Shown: one piece after another, positions 44,341-55,265 of the stretch
How the letters are laid out: every line of letters starts with the position of its first letter
Numbering within the stretch: the first letter of the stretch is position 1
Assembly: GCA_023935145.1 (NCBI GenBank)
Contig: CM043697.1
Coordinates: forward strand, 51,916,001 to 51,980,000
DNA length: 64,000 bases
Direction: 5' to 3'
From: Bretschneidera sinensis
Taxonomy: Eukaryota > Streptophyta > Magnoliopsida > Brassicales > Akaniaceae
Translations under genes and position numbers: made by a program
Notes under the pieces: model-generated
The model's input: only the letters and a program-made list of their open reading frames with translations
Database searches by the model: none
Told to the model about the DNA's origin: nothing

Positions 44341-46223
44341 TGATAGGAACACTTTGTGTTACGTTTTTAATGCCTTTCCTACCCTATTTGGCTTTGTAAT
44401 TCTCTTAACTTTGTTATTTTGAGCTTAGTTTCTTTTCTTAGTATTTAGAAAGCTTGTGAACGTGGGAATGGTAAAATAAGGTGCTAAAATGAGTTTTCCT
44501 AGTTACTTTAGGAAATCTAAGTGGATTAAGAAAATAGTCTTATCATTCTAAAAAAAAAACTTTTCTAATTATAGAAACTTTCCTTATCTATTATTTTCTG
44601 ATTTCTTTGTAGGGTTCCAGCTCGGAATTATTTGGATGATGTGTCAAAACACAAGAGAATATTGGAGTCCATTAGTGACATGGGTATGTCCAACCTAACA
44701 TGGGCTTGCACAACAAAAGATCACATAATCTCTTGTCAACTAAGCAAGGTGCAAGGTCCAAGCCCAAAGTGGAGGAAGATTCGGATGCAACAGCCTACTG
44801 GATTTTGGCCCATCATAACAGGCCCAAACAATATCATTTTTGAGACTTTCTTAGGTCAAAATTGAAGTTCAAGACGTCTTCTTTCCAACCCAACAAATTT
44901 CAGCTCATTTGGAGATGTGTGGAAGAAGATATGACCGTTTGAATTCTACTAGTTGGGTCCTCCTGAAATTTCGGGATTGTATTCCTCTTTCTTACTTTTG
45001 GCCATTCCTTGATTCCTTGCATGTTTTAGGGATTGTTTCCTTGCATGTTTCATGGCTTGTTTTTAGCATTGTTTTCTTGCTTTTCCTAAGCTTAGAGGGT
45101 TGTTCTAAGCTCTATAAATAGGGTGTTTGTAAGCTGAAAGAGATCATCTTTTCTCTTGGAACCATCTCTACTCAAAATTCAAGAAGCAAAAGGCTGAAAC
45201 ACTCCACCACTCCTTCTCCAATTGTGAGCACATTAGGACTTTTCCAAAATGTGTTCTCCTTCATCTATCATCATAGCCGTGAGGTTCATCACCATTAACA
45301 TCTCAAGCTTCCTTGAGTGTGTTCAAGAAGTGTACCCCTTACGGCTATTCTTTTTAATTGTTTCAGCCTTGGATTCTTATGTTAGATATTATTATTAATT
45401 CAATGAGTTGGTTAATTTTCAGATTTATTCTTTAATGTTTTTGAATTGTTCATGATATGTAGACATATTAATTCATTACATATGTTGAATTTTCAGTTCC
45501 GTTATATTGAAAACTTTGATATTGCAAATCATTGAAGCCATAATCGCACTTTCGATCACCTAATTGATCTGGAGTACGATTTAAAGTGGTAAAAGCTATG
45601 AACAATAGCCAATGTTCTGGAAATTGCATGTTCTTTATCCATGGACTTTTTCATAGGAATAAGGAACATGTTATTGAATCATAATTGCTTTTGATCTTAA
45701 TGATTTGTTTAAGTAATTGTAAGGATGCGCTGAGTATTAACTTGATTGCTTAAACAAAATAACTAGCTGATGGACTTTTCCTAAGCTTAGTGATTATCTA
45801 AGAAGGAATTTATAAAGTGCATGATCTCTTTAGGCTTGCACTTTGATTCAATTCTGATATGTGATTGAAGCACGAATTCGTTGTCTACATTGAAACAATT
45901 TGATTAGTCATTTAACAAACTTGATTTTCTGAATTGTGAGAGAAAATGATCAATTGTAAATAATTGTTCTTTAATTTCCTTAGTAAAATTAGTAAAAAGA
46001 AAAATCAGATCATGAAAACCCCCTAATCTTATGTAATGTTAATAGATGTAGATTTATATTTGTTTATAAACTGCTAATTAAACCAATCAAATCATTTTTT
46101 TATTATTTTTATGACTCTTTAGTATAGAGTACCCGCAATCCCTGGCCAATAACGATACCCTACTAATCACTTTACTACAATCTTCTGCAGGGTTTGTTGA
46201 TGACCGAAATAAACGGTCTATCA
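44341..46223 (+). repeat. 3' LTR-A of A3 (LTR-A copy 4)
   Basis: This 1883-bp LTR has its TATA box at 45113-45120. It is followed directly by CATGTCAGAC of B3 gag, so its promoter points into B3 gag with the B start codon two bases downstream of the LTR end. It shares TTCCGTT (near 45498) with the truncated copy 6 only. Confidence 0.95.
45113..45120 (+). promoter_or_regulatory. TATA box of A3 3' LTR, facing B3 gag
   Basis: TATAAATA lies about 1.1 kb upstream of the B3 gag ATG. A transcript from here would carry LTR-A R/U5 as leader and B3 gag as first ORF, unless it is polyadenylated inside the LTR. Confidence 0.55.
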
Positions 46224-46228
46224 CATGT
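46224..46228. repeat. Right target-site duplicate of A3 (CATGT)
   Basis: It matches 34931-34935. The sequence that follows (CAGACAACAAAAAC) is family B gag codon 2 onward. Confidence 0.95.
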
Positions 46229-47805
46229 CAGACAACAAAAACAAAAATAATTCCGGAGATACGTCGGGACATGGTGATCCGAAGTTGCTCATGGAAGCTT
46301 TAATGGGTGAGATGAGAAGAGTATTGCGAACGGAGATGGAACAGGTTCATGAGCGGATTGATCGGGTAGATAATGCACGTGTGGGGCAGCAACAAAACGC
46401 TCCTAATGTGCGTAGGAGGGAGAGAGTTCAACCTAGAGGAGAGAGAGTTGAAGATGAAGAGTATTATGGGAATGGATTTGATGAAGAAGATGATCGAGAA
46501 TCAGTTGTTAGCCATAGGAGATTTGGTGGTCGAGGTAGAGAAGCTAGGAATCGGGAAGACAATAACTTGGGTAGTATTAAGATGAAGATTCCATCGTTTC
46601 AAGGCAAAAACGATCCTGAAGCTTACCTTGAGTGGGAGAAGAAGATAGAATTAGTGTTTGATTGTCATGATTATTCCGAGCTTAAAAAGGTTAAACTTGC
46701 GGTCATTGAATTTTTTGATTATGCGATTGTTTGGTGGGATCAGCTAGTGTTAAATAGGAGAAGAAATAGAGAGCGTCCAATAGAGACTTGGGAGGAGATG
46801 AAAACCGTGATGAGGAAACGGTTTGTTCCAAGCCATTACTACCGTGAGTTATACCAAAAATTGCAAAGTCTTACACAAGGTAATCGGAGTGTGGAGGATT
46901 ATTATAAAGAGATGGAAGTAGCTGTGATTCGAGCAAATGTAGAGGAGGATCGAGAGGCTACTATGGCTAGGTTCTTGGCTGGTTTGAACCTGGAAATTGC
47001 TAATTCGGTGGAATTGCATCATTATGTGGAATTGGAAGATATGGTGCACATGGCTGTTAAAATTGAGAACTAACTCAAGAGGAGGGGCAGCAATACACAA
47101 CGAAACCCTAACTCGGGTTCATCTTGGAGGCCGAATTTTGTGAAGCAAGCCACGGCCAAGCCCAAAACCAAGCAAAAGCAAGAAAGTACCAGCCATGGAA
47201 ATCAAGGTAAAACTGACTCTTCTACAACTAGAAATCGTGATATTAAGTGCTTTAAATGCCAAGGCAGGGGTCACATAGCAAGCCAATGTCCGAACAAAAG
47301 AGTTATGGTATTGCGAGATAATGGTGAAATTGAAACCGAGGGCGAAGAAGATGCCGAATCTATGCCACCATTAGAGGATGCGAGTGATGAGGAATACGCT
47401 GCCCAAGGAGAATTGTTGGTTGCAAGGAGAGCTCTAAGTGTGCAAATAAAAGAAGATGACAAAGTGCAACGAGAAAACATCTTCCATACTAGATGCCACG
47501 TGCAAAACAAGGTATGTAGTATGATTATTGATGGAGGTAGTTGTACTAACCTTGCTAGCACTACAATGGTTGAGAAATTAGGGCTGCCAACGATTAAACA
47601 TCCTCGGCCTTACAAGTTACAATGGCTCAATAATAGTGGTGAACTGAGGGTGAATAAACATGTGTTAGTTTCCTTTCGTATTGGAAAATATGAAGATGAA
47701 GTTTTGTGTGATGTAGTTCCGATGCAAGCTGGACACTTGTTACTAGGCCGGCCATGGCAATTCGATCGGCGTGTTAAGCATGATGGGTTCACCAACAAAT
47801 ATTAA
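46225..47805 (+). pseudogene. B3 Gag and protease (family B)
   Basis: One frame runs from ATG ([12 protein letters not shown]) with two stops. Gag has an Arg/Glu-rich N-terminal part and the retrotransposon Gag core ([66 protein letters not shown]). TAA at 47071-47073 replaces CAA of ENQLKRR. The frame resumes with the CCHC knuckle CFKCQGRGHIASQC (47248-47289), an acidic linker and aspartic protease (MIIDGGSCTNLAS; LLLGRPWQFDRRV). A second TAA is at 47803-47805. DGG in place of DSG/DTG looks normal for this family, since B4 has it too. Confidence 0.9.
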
Positions 47806-48828
47806 TTTGTTAAAAATCAAAGAATAATCACTCTAGTTCCTTTGACACCAAAGCAGGTTTATGAAGATCAAGTGAGGTTACAAAAAGAGAGTGAGCAAAC
47901 GAAAGAGAGTGAGAAAAAGAGAACAAATAAAAACCAGAAAAAGAAAATGAGAGAGGTCAAAAAAATTGAGATAGAAAATAAGAGAACTGATTCGGTCATT
48001 GAGAGAAAAACAAATTTCTATGCAAGAACGAGTGAAATAAAAAGAATGATGATTTTAAATCAGCCAATGATTGTACTTTTGTACAAAGAGGCGTTAAGCA
48101 CTAACCAATTTGACTCATCTTTGCCTAGTTCTATTGTTTCTCTTTTACAGGAGTTTGATAATATCTTTCCCGAGGAGATTCCACATGGCTTACCATGGCC
48201 AAGTCCCACGAGTGTAGGTCATGTTCATAGTTTTCATGGACTTGCTAGTTTTTGCAAGAGGTTCATGAAAGACTTTAGCAGTATTGCCGCACCGCTTAGC
48301 GAAGTCATCAAGAAGATCGTTGAATTCAAATGGGGACACGAGCAAGAGAAGGGGTTCCAATTGATCGAAGAAAAATTAACTAATGCTCATTTTCAAGTCC
48401 TTGAGCACATCAATAACAATGCATACAAATTGGATTTACCAAGTGAGTACAATGATAATACCACTTTCAATGTTTCTGATTTACGCCCTTTTGATGTAGG
48501 TGATGATTTGAGGACAAATTCTTTTCAAGATGAGGGGAATGATGAGGGCACGACTAACAAATGGGAGGCAGATCCTATTCAAGTTCCAATTGGTCAAGTT
48601 ACAAGGGCCCGAGCTAAACGGTTTATTCAAGTTGCAATTGGTCCAGTTATAAGGGTCCGAGCTAAACGGTTCAAGAAAACTCTCAATTCGCTTATTCAAC
48701 ATATTTGGGCTAAGAACCATCTTTGGGGGCCCAAGGATAATGCTATACATGATCCACAAGGATGGGTTTCCAAGATTCAAGGGAATTTCCACTTTGGAAT
48801 TTCGGGAGGACCCAACGAACAGAATTAA
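47806..48828 (+). pseudogene. B3 remainder of Pol with two in-frame internal deletions
   Basis: This is the same frame as gag/PR. It starts with VPLTPKQVYED and a Lys/Glu-rich linker, then FPEEIPHGLP. At about 48195 it jumps, in frame, to [28 protein letters not shown]: the RT fingers and palm, including YFDD, are gone. A second in-frame jump (NAHF to [20 protein letters not shown], about 48392) removes RNase H and the integrase zinc and catalytic domains. The tail has two 16-residue repeats ([32 protein letters not shown]) and runs about 88 bp into the LTR before TAA. It cannot encode RT or integrase. Confidence 0.87.
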
Positions 48829-49117
48829 AATGGTCATATCTTCTTGCTCGCAACTCCAAATGGGCTGAAACTTATTAGGATGGAAAGATGACGTCTTGGC
48901 ACTCAATTTTGACCTAAGAAAGTTTCGAAAAGGATATCTTTTGGGCCTGGTATGATGGGCCGAAATCCAGTAGGTTGTTGCATCCGAATCTACGTTGGGC
49001 TTGCACCTTTTCTTAATTGTTTCCTTCTAAATTTAATTGTTGCATTATAAGGCTTGCATGCCAAGTTAGATACTTTCCTTATTTGAATTTTAGGTTACCA
49101 AAATTCTATTTAGGTTT
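48741..49117 (+). repeat. 3' LTR-B of B3, truncated by A5 insertion
   Basis: The first 377 bp of LTR-B end at ...TCTATTTAGGTTT, where LTR-A copy 5 begins. The remaining LTR-B should lie beyond the far end of that A element but is not in the window. The identical junction at 61808/61809 shows the segment was duplicated after this insertion. Confidence 0.78.
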
Positions 49118-50991
49118 TGATAGGAACACTTTGTGTTACGTTTTTAATGCCTTTCCTACCCTATTTGGCTTTGTAATTCTCTTAACTTTGTTATTTTGAG
49201 CTTAGTTTCTTTTCTTAGTATTTAGAAAGCTTGTGAACGTGGGAATGGTAAAATAAGGTGCTAAAATGAGTTTTCCTAGTTACTTTAGGAAATCTAAGTG
49301 GATTAAGAAAATAGTCTTATCATTCTAAGAAACTTTTCTAATTATGGAAACTTTCCTTATCTATTATTTTCTGATTTCTTTGTAGGGTTCCACCTTGGAA
49401 TTATTTGGATGATGCATCAAAACACAAGAGAATATTGGAGTCCATTAGTGACATGGGTATGCCCAACCTAACATGGGCTTGCCCAACAAAAGATCACATA
49501 ATCTCTTGTTAACTAAGCAAGGTGCAAGGTCCAAGCCCAAAGTGGAGGAAGATTCGGATGCAACAGCCTACTGGATTTTGGCCCATCATAACAGGCCCAA
49601 AAAATATCATTTTTGAGACTTTTTTAGGTCCAAATTGAAGTTCAAGACGTCTTCTTTCCAGCCCAACAAGTTTCAGCTCATTTGGAGATGTGTGGAAGAA
49701 GATATGACCGTTTGAATTCTACTAGTTGGGTCCTCCTGAAATTTCGGGATTGTATTCCTCTTTCTTACTTTTGGCCATTCCTTGATTCTTTGCATGTTTT
49801 AGGGATTGTTTCCTTGCATGTTTCATGGCTTGTTTTTAGTATTGTTTTCTTGCTTTTCCTAAGCTTAGAGGGTTGTTCTAAGCTCTATAAATAGGGTGTT
49901 TGTAAGCTGAAAGAGATCATCTTTTCTCTTGGAACCATCTCTACTCAAAATTCAAGAAGCAAAAGGCTGAAACACTCCACCATTCCATCTCCAATTGTGA
50001 GCACATTAGGACTTTTCCAAAATGTGTTCTCCTTCATCTATCATCATAGCCGTGAGGTTCATCACCATTAACATCTCAAGCTTCCTTGAGTGTGTTCAAG
50101 AAGTGTACCCCTTACGGCTATTCTTTTTAATTGTTTCAGCCTTGGATTCTTATGTTAGAGATTATTATTAATTCAATGAGTTGGTTAATTTTCAGATTTA
50201 TTCTTTAATGTTTTTGAATTGTTCATGATATGTAGACATATTAATTCATTACATATGTTGAATTTTCAGTTCTGTTATATTGAAAACTTTGATATTGCAA
50301 ATCATTGAAGCCATAATCGCACTTTCGATCACCTAATTGATCTGGAGTACGATTTAAAGTGGTAAAAGCTATGAACAATAGCCAATGTTCTGGAAATTGC
50401 ATGTTCTTTATCCATGGACTTTTTCATAGGAATAAGGAACATGTTATTAAATCATAATTGCTTTTGATCTTAATGATTTGTTTAAGTAATTGTAAGGATG
50501 CGCTGAGTATTAACTTGATTGCTTAAACAAAATAACTAGCTGATGGACTTTTCCTAAGCTTAGTGATTATCTAAGAAGGAATTTATAAAGTGCATGATCT
50601 CTTTAGGCTTGCACTTTGATTCAATTCTGATATGTGATTGAGGCACGAATTCGTTGTCTACATTGAAACAATTTGATTAGTCATTTAACAAACTTGATTT
50701 TCTGAATTGTGAGAGAAAATGATCAATTGTAAATAATTGTTCTTTAATTTCCTTAGTAAAGTTAGTAAAAGAAAAATCAGATCATGAAAACCCCCTAATC
50801 TTGTGTAATGTTAATAGATGTAGATTTATATTTGTTTATAAACTGCTAATTAAACCAATCAAATCATTTTTTATTTTTATGACTCTTTAGTATAGAGTAC
50901 CCGCAATCCCCGGCCAATAACGATACCCTACTAATCACTTTACTACAATCTTCTGCAGGGTTTGTTGATGACCGAAATAAACGGTCTATCA
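49118..50991 (+). repeat. LTR-A copy 5 (5' LTR of A5)
   Basis: This 1874-bp LTR has its TATA box at 49886-49893. It lacks the A-run of copies 2-4 (it has CTAAGAAAC). It inserted in LTR-B after AGGTTT. The far target duplicate is not visible because the 3' part of the element has been rearranged. Confidence 0.93.
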
Positions 50992-50993
50992 AA

Positions 50994-51013
50994 TGGCGCC
51001 GTTGCCGGGGATT
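50994..51013 (+). other. Primer binding site of A5 (tRNA-Asp)
   Basis: TGGCGCCGTTGCCGGGGATT lies two bases after the LTR, identical to A3. A leader of about 200 bp follows to the gag ATG at 51216. Confidence 0.95.
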
Positions 51014-51215
51014 GCAAAATCTCTATATTTTAGTGTCATTTAACTTGTTAATATTCTTCTTAGCATATTATAACTTGTGTTTTACTTGATTGCAATTTTA
51101 GCATGTGACTTCCTTAAAACCATTTGTAAAGTTTGTAAGGGAAGCTCATTATTATTTGTATTTCAAACTTTAACTTATATATTGATTCCTTTACTTTTGT
51201 TATTTAGGTCCATGA

Positions 51216-53660
51216 ATGTCAACAGTTAGTAGAAAGACTCAAGAACTTAGAAAACGCTTGGCTTTACTAAAAGAAGTTGCACTTTCTACAAATCAACCCC
51301 CATCTCACCAAGAAGGGAGGTTAGAGTCGGAGGAGTCAGATAATTTTTCACATCACTTGTCAGACGAGGAAGAAGACATACGTGACTTAGAAGACGCAAG
51401 TAAGGAAGACGAAGTACCAATGGCTGAAACTATTAGGCAAATGTCTTCTTCAACTGATGGGGGAGCTGCACCAACTTGTATTACTTATCCAGAACCCGCA
51501 GTTGGCAAGATAGCTGAGTTCGAACTGAAGAGTGGGTTCTTGCACCATTTGCCCAAATTCCATGGGCTTACTAACGAAGATCCTCACAAACATCTCAAGG
51601 AGTTCCAGTTTGTGTGTTCAAGTATGTGCCCACAAAATGCGGATCTCAACGTTCTGAAGCTGAAGTCATTCCCTTTTTCACTTGAAGATAGGGCAAAGAC
51701 TTGGTTGTTTGATTTACCCTCAGGTTACATCAGCACATGGGAGAAGCTGATGACTGAGTTTCTGACTAAGTACTTCCCTGCCTCAAGGATTACTGTCTTG
51801 AGGAAGCAGATAACTGGAATTGAGCAAAGGAAGGATGAGGCGTTCTATGCCTACTACGAGAGATTCAAGAGCTTAATTGCATCATGTCCTTCACATGGGA
51901 TGAAAGAAGGGAATCTTCTCACTTACCTTTATGAGGGACTTCTCCCCCTCGAACGTCAATTGTTAGATGCTGCTGCCGGAGGTTCTTTTGTCGATAAGAC
52001 ACCTGATGTTGCTAAGGAGTTACTCGCCCAACGTGCTCTTAATTATCAACAATACGAGGGAGTGTTAAACTCCACTCATGGGGTGAATGAGGTATCTTCT
52101 AACTCTGCTCTTGAGGAAAAAATTAATAAAATGTCTACTCTTCTGTCTCAGGTACTGAACGTGAATGGAGCACAAGTACAACAAGTTGCTCAAATCTGTG
52201 GTGTGTGTTGTACTCAAGGGCATCCAACTGACCAATGTCCCCAACTGATCAACAATGGAGGATGGGAGTCTCTTAACGCTGTTTGGTTTCAAGGTAATCA
52301 AGGTGGACAAAGGTACAACCCTTTCTCTAACACATATAACCCTGGGCTTCGAGATCACCCCAATTTTCGTTGGGCCAACAATGATAATGTTCAGAACCCT
52401 CAAGGTCAAGGGCAAGTGTTTCCATGCCCTCAAGGTTTGTTTATGAGGCCTCAGGTACCTCAAAACTTTGTCCCTAATCCTATTGTACCTACAAATTCTG
52501 TTGCTTCTAATTATGATGAAATTTTAAAGTCTCTTGCTCAAGGGCAACAGAATTTAACTACTGCTACTCAAGCTCTTGTTACAGGTCAACAGGCTCACAC
52601 TAAGGATATTGCAGAGCTGAAGAAGCAATTGGGACAAGTGGTGGACTTCATGGGGAAGATAACGGAGAGTGGAAAATTGCCTAGCAACACTGTTCCCAAC
52701 CCAATTATCGAGCAAGCTAAAGTTGTTACCACAAGGAGTGGCAAGACCCTTGTGGATGTTCTTAAAACTCAGAAGAAATCCAAAATGACCCACCATGAGG
52801 AAGAGGACGTTGAGAGCACCAAGAAGGAAATACAGAAAGATCCCACCACCACAATGGCGGAAATGATTGGTCCTCCATCATATGAGAATGCTTTAAAACC
52901 TCAAGGTAACAAACAAAACCCTAAACACTATTTTGATTCTAATCCTTTTGCTCGTGTACCTTTTCCTAGTAGGTTTGCCAAAACCAAGAAGGATGAATCT
53001 GATCAGGCCATCTTGGAGATTTTTAAGAAGGTACAAGTCAACATGCCTTTGATTGAGTGCTTGAAGCAAGTGCCAAGATATGCCAAGTTTCTGAAGGTGC
53101 TTTGCACTACAAGGAGGCAGACTCGTGAGAAGGAGGTGGTGAAGTTGAATGAGACAGTCTCTGCTGTCATCCAAAGGAAATTGCCACCAAAGCTTAAGGA
53201 TCCAGGGAGTTTTTCTGTTCCTTGTGTGATTGGTACCAACAAATTTGATAATGTCATGCTAGACTTAGGAGCTTCAATTAATGTGATGCCTTATAGTCTT
53301 TATGCTTCTTTAGAGCTAGGTGCACTTAAAAGTGATAATGTTGTTATCCAATTGGCTGATCGATCTAATAAGTATCCTAAAGGATACGTTGAAGATGTTC
53401 TTGTGCAAGTAAATCAACTCATTTTTCCTACAGACTTCTATATCATTGATATGGAAGATTCGCCCCTAAATTCTACTCCGTTGCTTTTAGGGCGCCCATT
53501 CATGAGGACCGCAAGAACAAAGATCGATGTTTATGAGGGAACTCTAACCATGGAATTTGATAATGAAGTTATACGCTTCAACATCTTTGAAGCCATGAGG
53601 TATCCATTGACTGACATTAAACCCTGTTTTTCTATTGATGATATTAACTCACTTGCGTAG
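51216..53660 (+). CDS. A5 Gag-protease ORF, longest intact Gag of family A here
   Basis: 814 codons are open from MSTVSRKTQELRKR to a TAG at 53658-53660 that replaces CAG. The acidic N-terminal region spans residues 30-75. The Gag core is at about 95-250 (FLHHLPKFHGLTNEDPHKHL; SFPFSLEDRAKTWLFDLPSG). The CCHC zinc knuckle is at about 328-341 (52197-52238), followed by a Gln/Asn/Pro-rich linker. The protease has Asp 683 in [10 protein letters not shown] and an intact LLLGRPF. Gag is uninterrupted, unlike in A3 and A-plus, so this ORF could in principle supply Gag and perhaps protease. There is no separate gag stop, consistent with a single Gag-Pol frame. Confidence 0.9.
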   Translation: MSTVSRKTQELRKRLALLKEVALSTNQPPSHQEGRLESEESDNFSHHLSDEEEDIRDLEDASKEDEVPMAETIRQMSSSTDGGAAPTCITYPEPAVGKIAEFELKSGFLHHLPKFHGLTNEDPHKHLKEFQFVCSSMCPQNADLNVLKLKSFPFSLEDRAKTWLFDLPSGYISTWEKLMTEFLTKYFPASRITVLRKQITGIEQRKDEAFYAYYERFKSLIASCPSHGMKEGNLLTYLYEGLLPLERQLLDAAAGGSFVDKTPDVAKELLAQRALNYQQYEGVLNSTHGVNEVSSNSALEEKINKMSTLLSQVLNVNGAQVQQVAQICGVCCTQGHPTDQCPQLINNGGWESLNAVWFQGNQGGQRYNPFSNTYNPGLRDHPNFRWANNDNVQNPQGQGQVFPCPQGLFMRPQVPQNFVPNPIVPTNSVASNYDEILKSLAQGQQNLTTATQALVTGQQAHTKDIAELKKQLGQVVDFMGKITESGKLPSNTVPNPIIEQAKVVTTRSGKTLVDVLKTQKKSKMTHHEEEDVESTKKEIQKDPTTTMAEMIGPPSYENALKPQGNKQNPKHYFDSNPFARVPFPSRFAKTKKDESDQAILEIFKKVQVNMPLIECLKQVPRYAKFLKVLCTTRRQTREKEVVKLNETVSAVIQRKLPPKLKDPGSFSVPCVIGTNKFDNVMLDLGASINVMPYSLYASLELGALKSDNVVIQLADRSNKYPKGYVEDVLVQVNQLIFPTDFYIIDMEDSPLNSTPLLLGRPFMRTARTKIDVYEGTLTMEFDNEVIRFNIFEAMRYPLTDIKPCFSIDDINSLA

Positions 53661-53784
53661 AGATTTTTGGAAGCAATGGAAGAGGATGAGTTGAAAGTAA
53701 CACTCTCTCAAGGAGTTGGTTATACTGAGAATGGAGAATCCATTTCTAGGGCTGAGTTAGAGAAGGCTGAAGAGCCCATTGTGA
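53661..53784 (+). pseudogene. A5 post-protease remnant up to deletion
   Basis: In-frame sequence continues after the TAG ([21 protein letters not shown]...) up to EEPIV. It then fuses to LTR-A at TTGCATGTTT, giving a small hybrid ORF ending in LTR-derived residues at 53891. I see no function in it. Confidence 0.7.
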
Positions 53785-54992
53785 CCTTGCATGTTTTAGG
53801 GATTGTTTCCTTGCATGTTTCATGGCTTGTTTTTAGCATTGTTTTCTTGCTTTTCCTAAGCTTAGAGGGTTGTTCTAAGCTCTATAAATAGGGTGTTTGT
53901 AAGCTGAAAGAGATCATCTTTTCTCTTGGAACCATCTCTACTCAAAATTCAAGAAGCAAAAGGCTGAAACACTCCACCATTCCTTCTCCAATTGTGAGCA
54001 CATTAGGACTTTTCCAAAATGTGTTCTCCTTCATCTATCATCATAGCCGTGAGGTTCATCACCATTAACATCTCAAGCTTCCTTGAGTGTGTTCAAGAAG
54101 TGTACCCCTTACGGCTATTCTTTTTAATTGTTTCAGCCTTGGATTCTTATGTTAGATATTATTATTAATTCAATGAGTTGGTTAATTTTCAGATTTATTC
54201 TTTAATGTTTTTGAATTGTTCATGATATGTAGACATATTAATTCATTACATATGTTGAATTTTCAGTTCCGTTATATTGAAAACTTTGATATTGCAAATC
54301 ATTGAAGCCATAATCGCACTTTCGATCACCTAATTGATCTGGAGTACGATTTAAAGTGGTAAAAGCTATGAACAATAGCCAATGTTCTGGAAATTGCATG
54401 TTCTTTATCCATGGACTTTTTCATAGGAATAAGGAACATGTTATTGAATCATAATTGCTTTTGATCTTAATGATTTGTTTAAGTAATTGTAAGGATGCGC
54501 TGAGTATTAACTTGATTGCTTAAACAAAATAACTAGCTGATGGACTTTTCCTAAGCTTAGTGATTATCTAAGAAGGAATTTATAAAGTGCATGATCTCTT
54601 TAGGCTTGCACTTTGATTCAATTCTGATATGTGATTGAAGCACGAATTCGTTGTCTACATTGAAACAATTTGATTAGTCATTTAACAAACTTGATTTTCT
54701 GAATTGTGAGAGAAAATGATCAATTGTAAATAATTGTTCTTTAATTTCCTTAGTAAAATTAGTAAAAAGAAAAATTAGATCATGAAAACCCCATAATCTT
54801 ATGTAATGTTAATAGATGTAGATTTATATTTGTTTATAAACTGCTAATTAAACCAATCAAATCATTTATTATTATTTTTATGACTCTTTAGTATAGAGTA
54901 CCCGCAATCCCCGGCCAATAACGATACCCTACTAATCACTTTACTACAATCTTCTGCAAGGTTTGTTGATGACCGAAATAAACGGTCTATCA
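53785..54992 (+). repeat. LTR-A copy 6, 5'-truncated
   Basis: The LTR begins inside the 24-bp TTGCATGTTT repeat and runs to GGTCTATCA. The TATA box (53883-53890) is retained, so the basal promoter may survive. Variants TTCCGTT, GCGCTGAG and GAAGCACG match copy 4. The 3' end and downstream junction match copies 1 and 2, so it looks mosaic. Confidence 0.88.
53883..53890 (+). promoter_or_regulatory. TATA box of LTR-A copy 6, facing the third inverted repeat
   Basis: TATAAATA lies about 100 bp inside the truncated LTR. Transcription would run through the LTR end into antisense then sense family B, with no gene in between. Confidence 0.55.
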
Positions 54993-55260
54993 ATTCCCTA
55001 CAAAGAAATCAGAAAATAATAGATAAGGAAAGTTTGCATAATTAGAAAAGTTTCTTAGAATGATAAGACTATTTTCTCAATCCACTTAAATTTCCTAAAG
55101 TAACTAGGAAAACTCATTTTAGCACCTTATTTTACCATTCTCACGTTCACAAGCTTTCTAAATACTAAGAAACGAAGCTCAAAATAACAAAGTTAAGAGA
55201 ATTACAAAGACAAATTGGGTAGGAAAGGTATTAAAAACATAATACAAAGTGTTCCTATCA
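54993..55260 (-). repeat. LTR-A outer fragment, unit copy 3
   Basis: This is the same 268-bp reversed LTR-A end as at 25214-25481, with the same ACAAC and gag junction on its right. Confidence 0.9.
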
Positions 55261-55265
55261 ACAAC

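Larger units (their letters stand above)
34936..46223 (+). mobile_element. Family A element A3, structurally complete
   Basis: This is an 11,288-bp Athila-type element. It has two LTRs of exactly 1883 bp, tRNA-Asp primer site two bases after the 5' LTR, gag-pol, long 3' non-coding region, polypurine tract abutting the 3' LTR, and perfect CATGT duplicates. The LTRs differ at roughly 15-20 positions by eye, about 1%, so insertion is fairly recent but not new. Both LTRs carry the same A-run insertion (CTAAAAAAAAAAC), marking them as a pair. Gag is broken; pol is open. Confidence 0.95.
49118..54992 (+). mobile_element. Family A element A5, internally deleted
   Basis: It has a complete 5' LTR, primer site, gag and protease, then a deletion junction at 53784/53785 into the middle of another LTR-A. 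RT, RNase H, integrase, the 3' non-coding region and the first part of the 3' LTR are missing. The 3' LTR end joins the reversed LTR-A fragment, a junction that belongs to A-plus. A5 is therefore probably a recombinant between an A element inserted in LTR-B and an A-plus-like element. Confidence 0.82.

Noticed and set aside
46849..47100. Antisense ORFs opposite gag and protease (for example 46849-47100 minus, 47271-47561 minus)
   Set aside because: They mirror the sense coding strand of family B, have no domains and follow its codon pattern.
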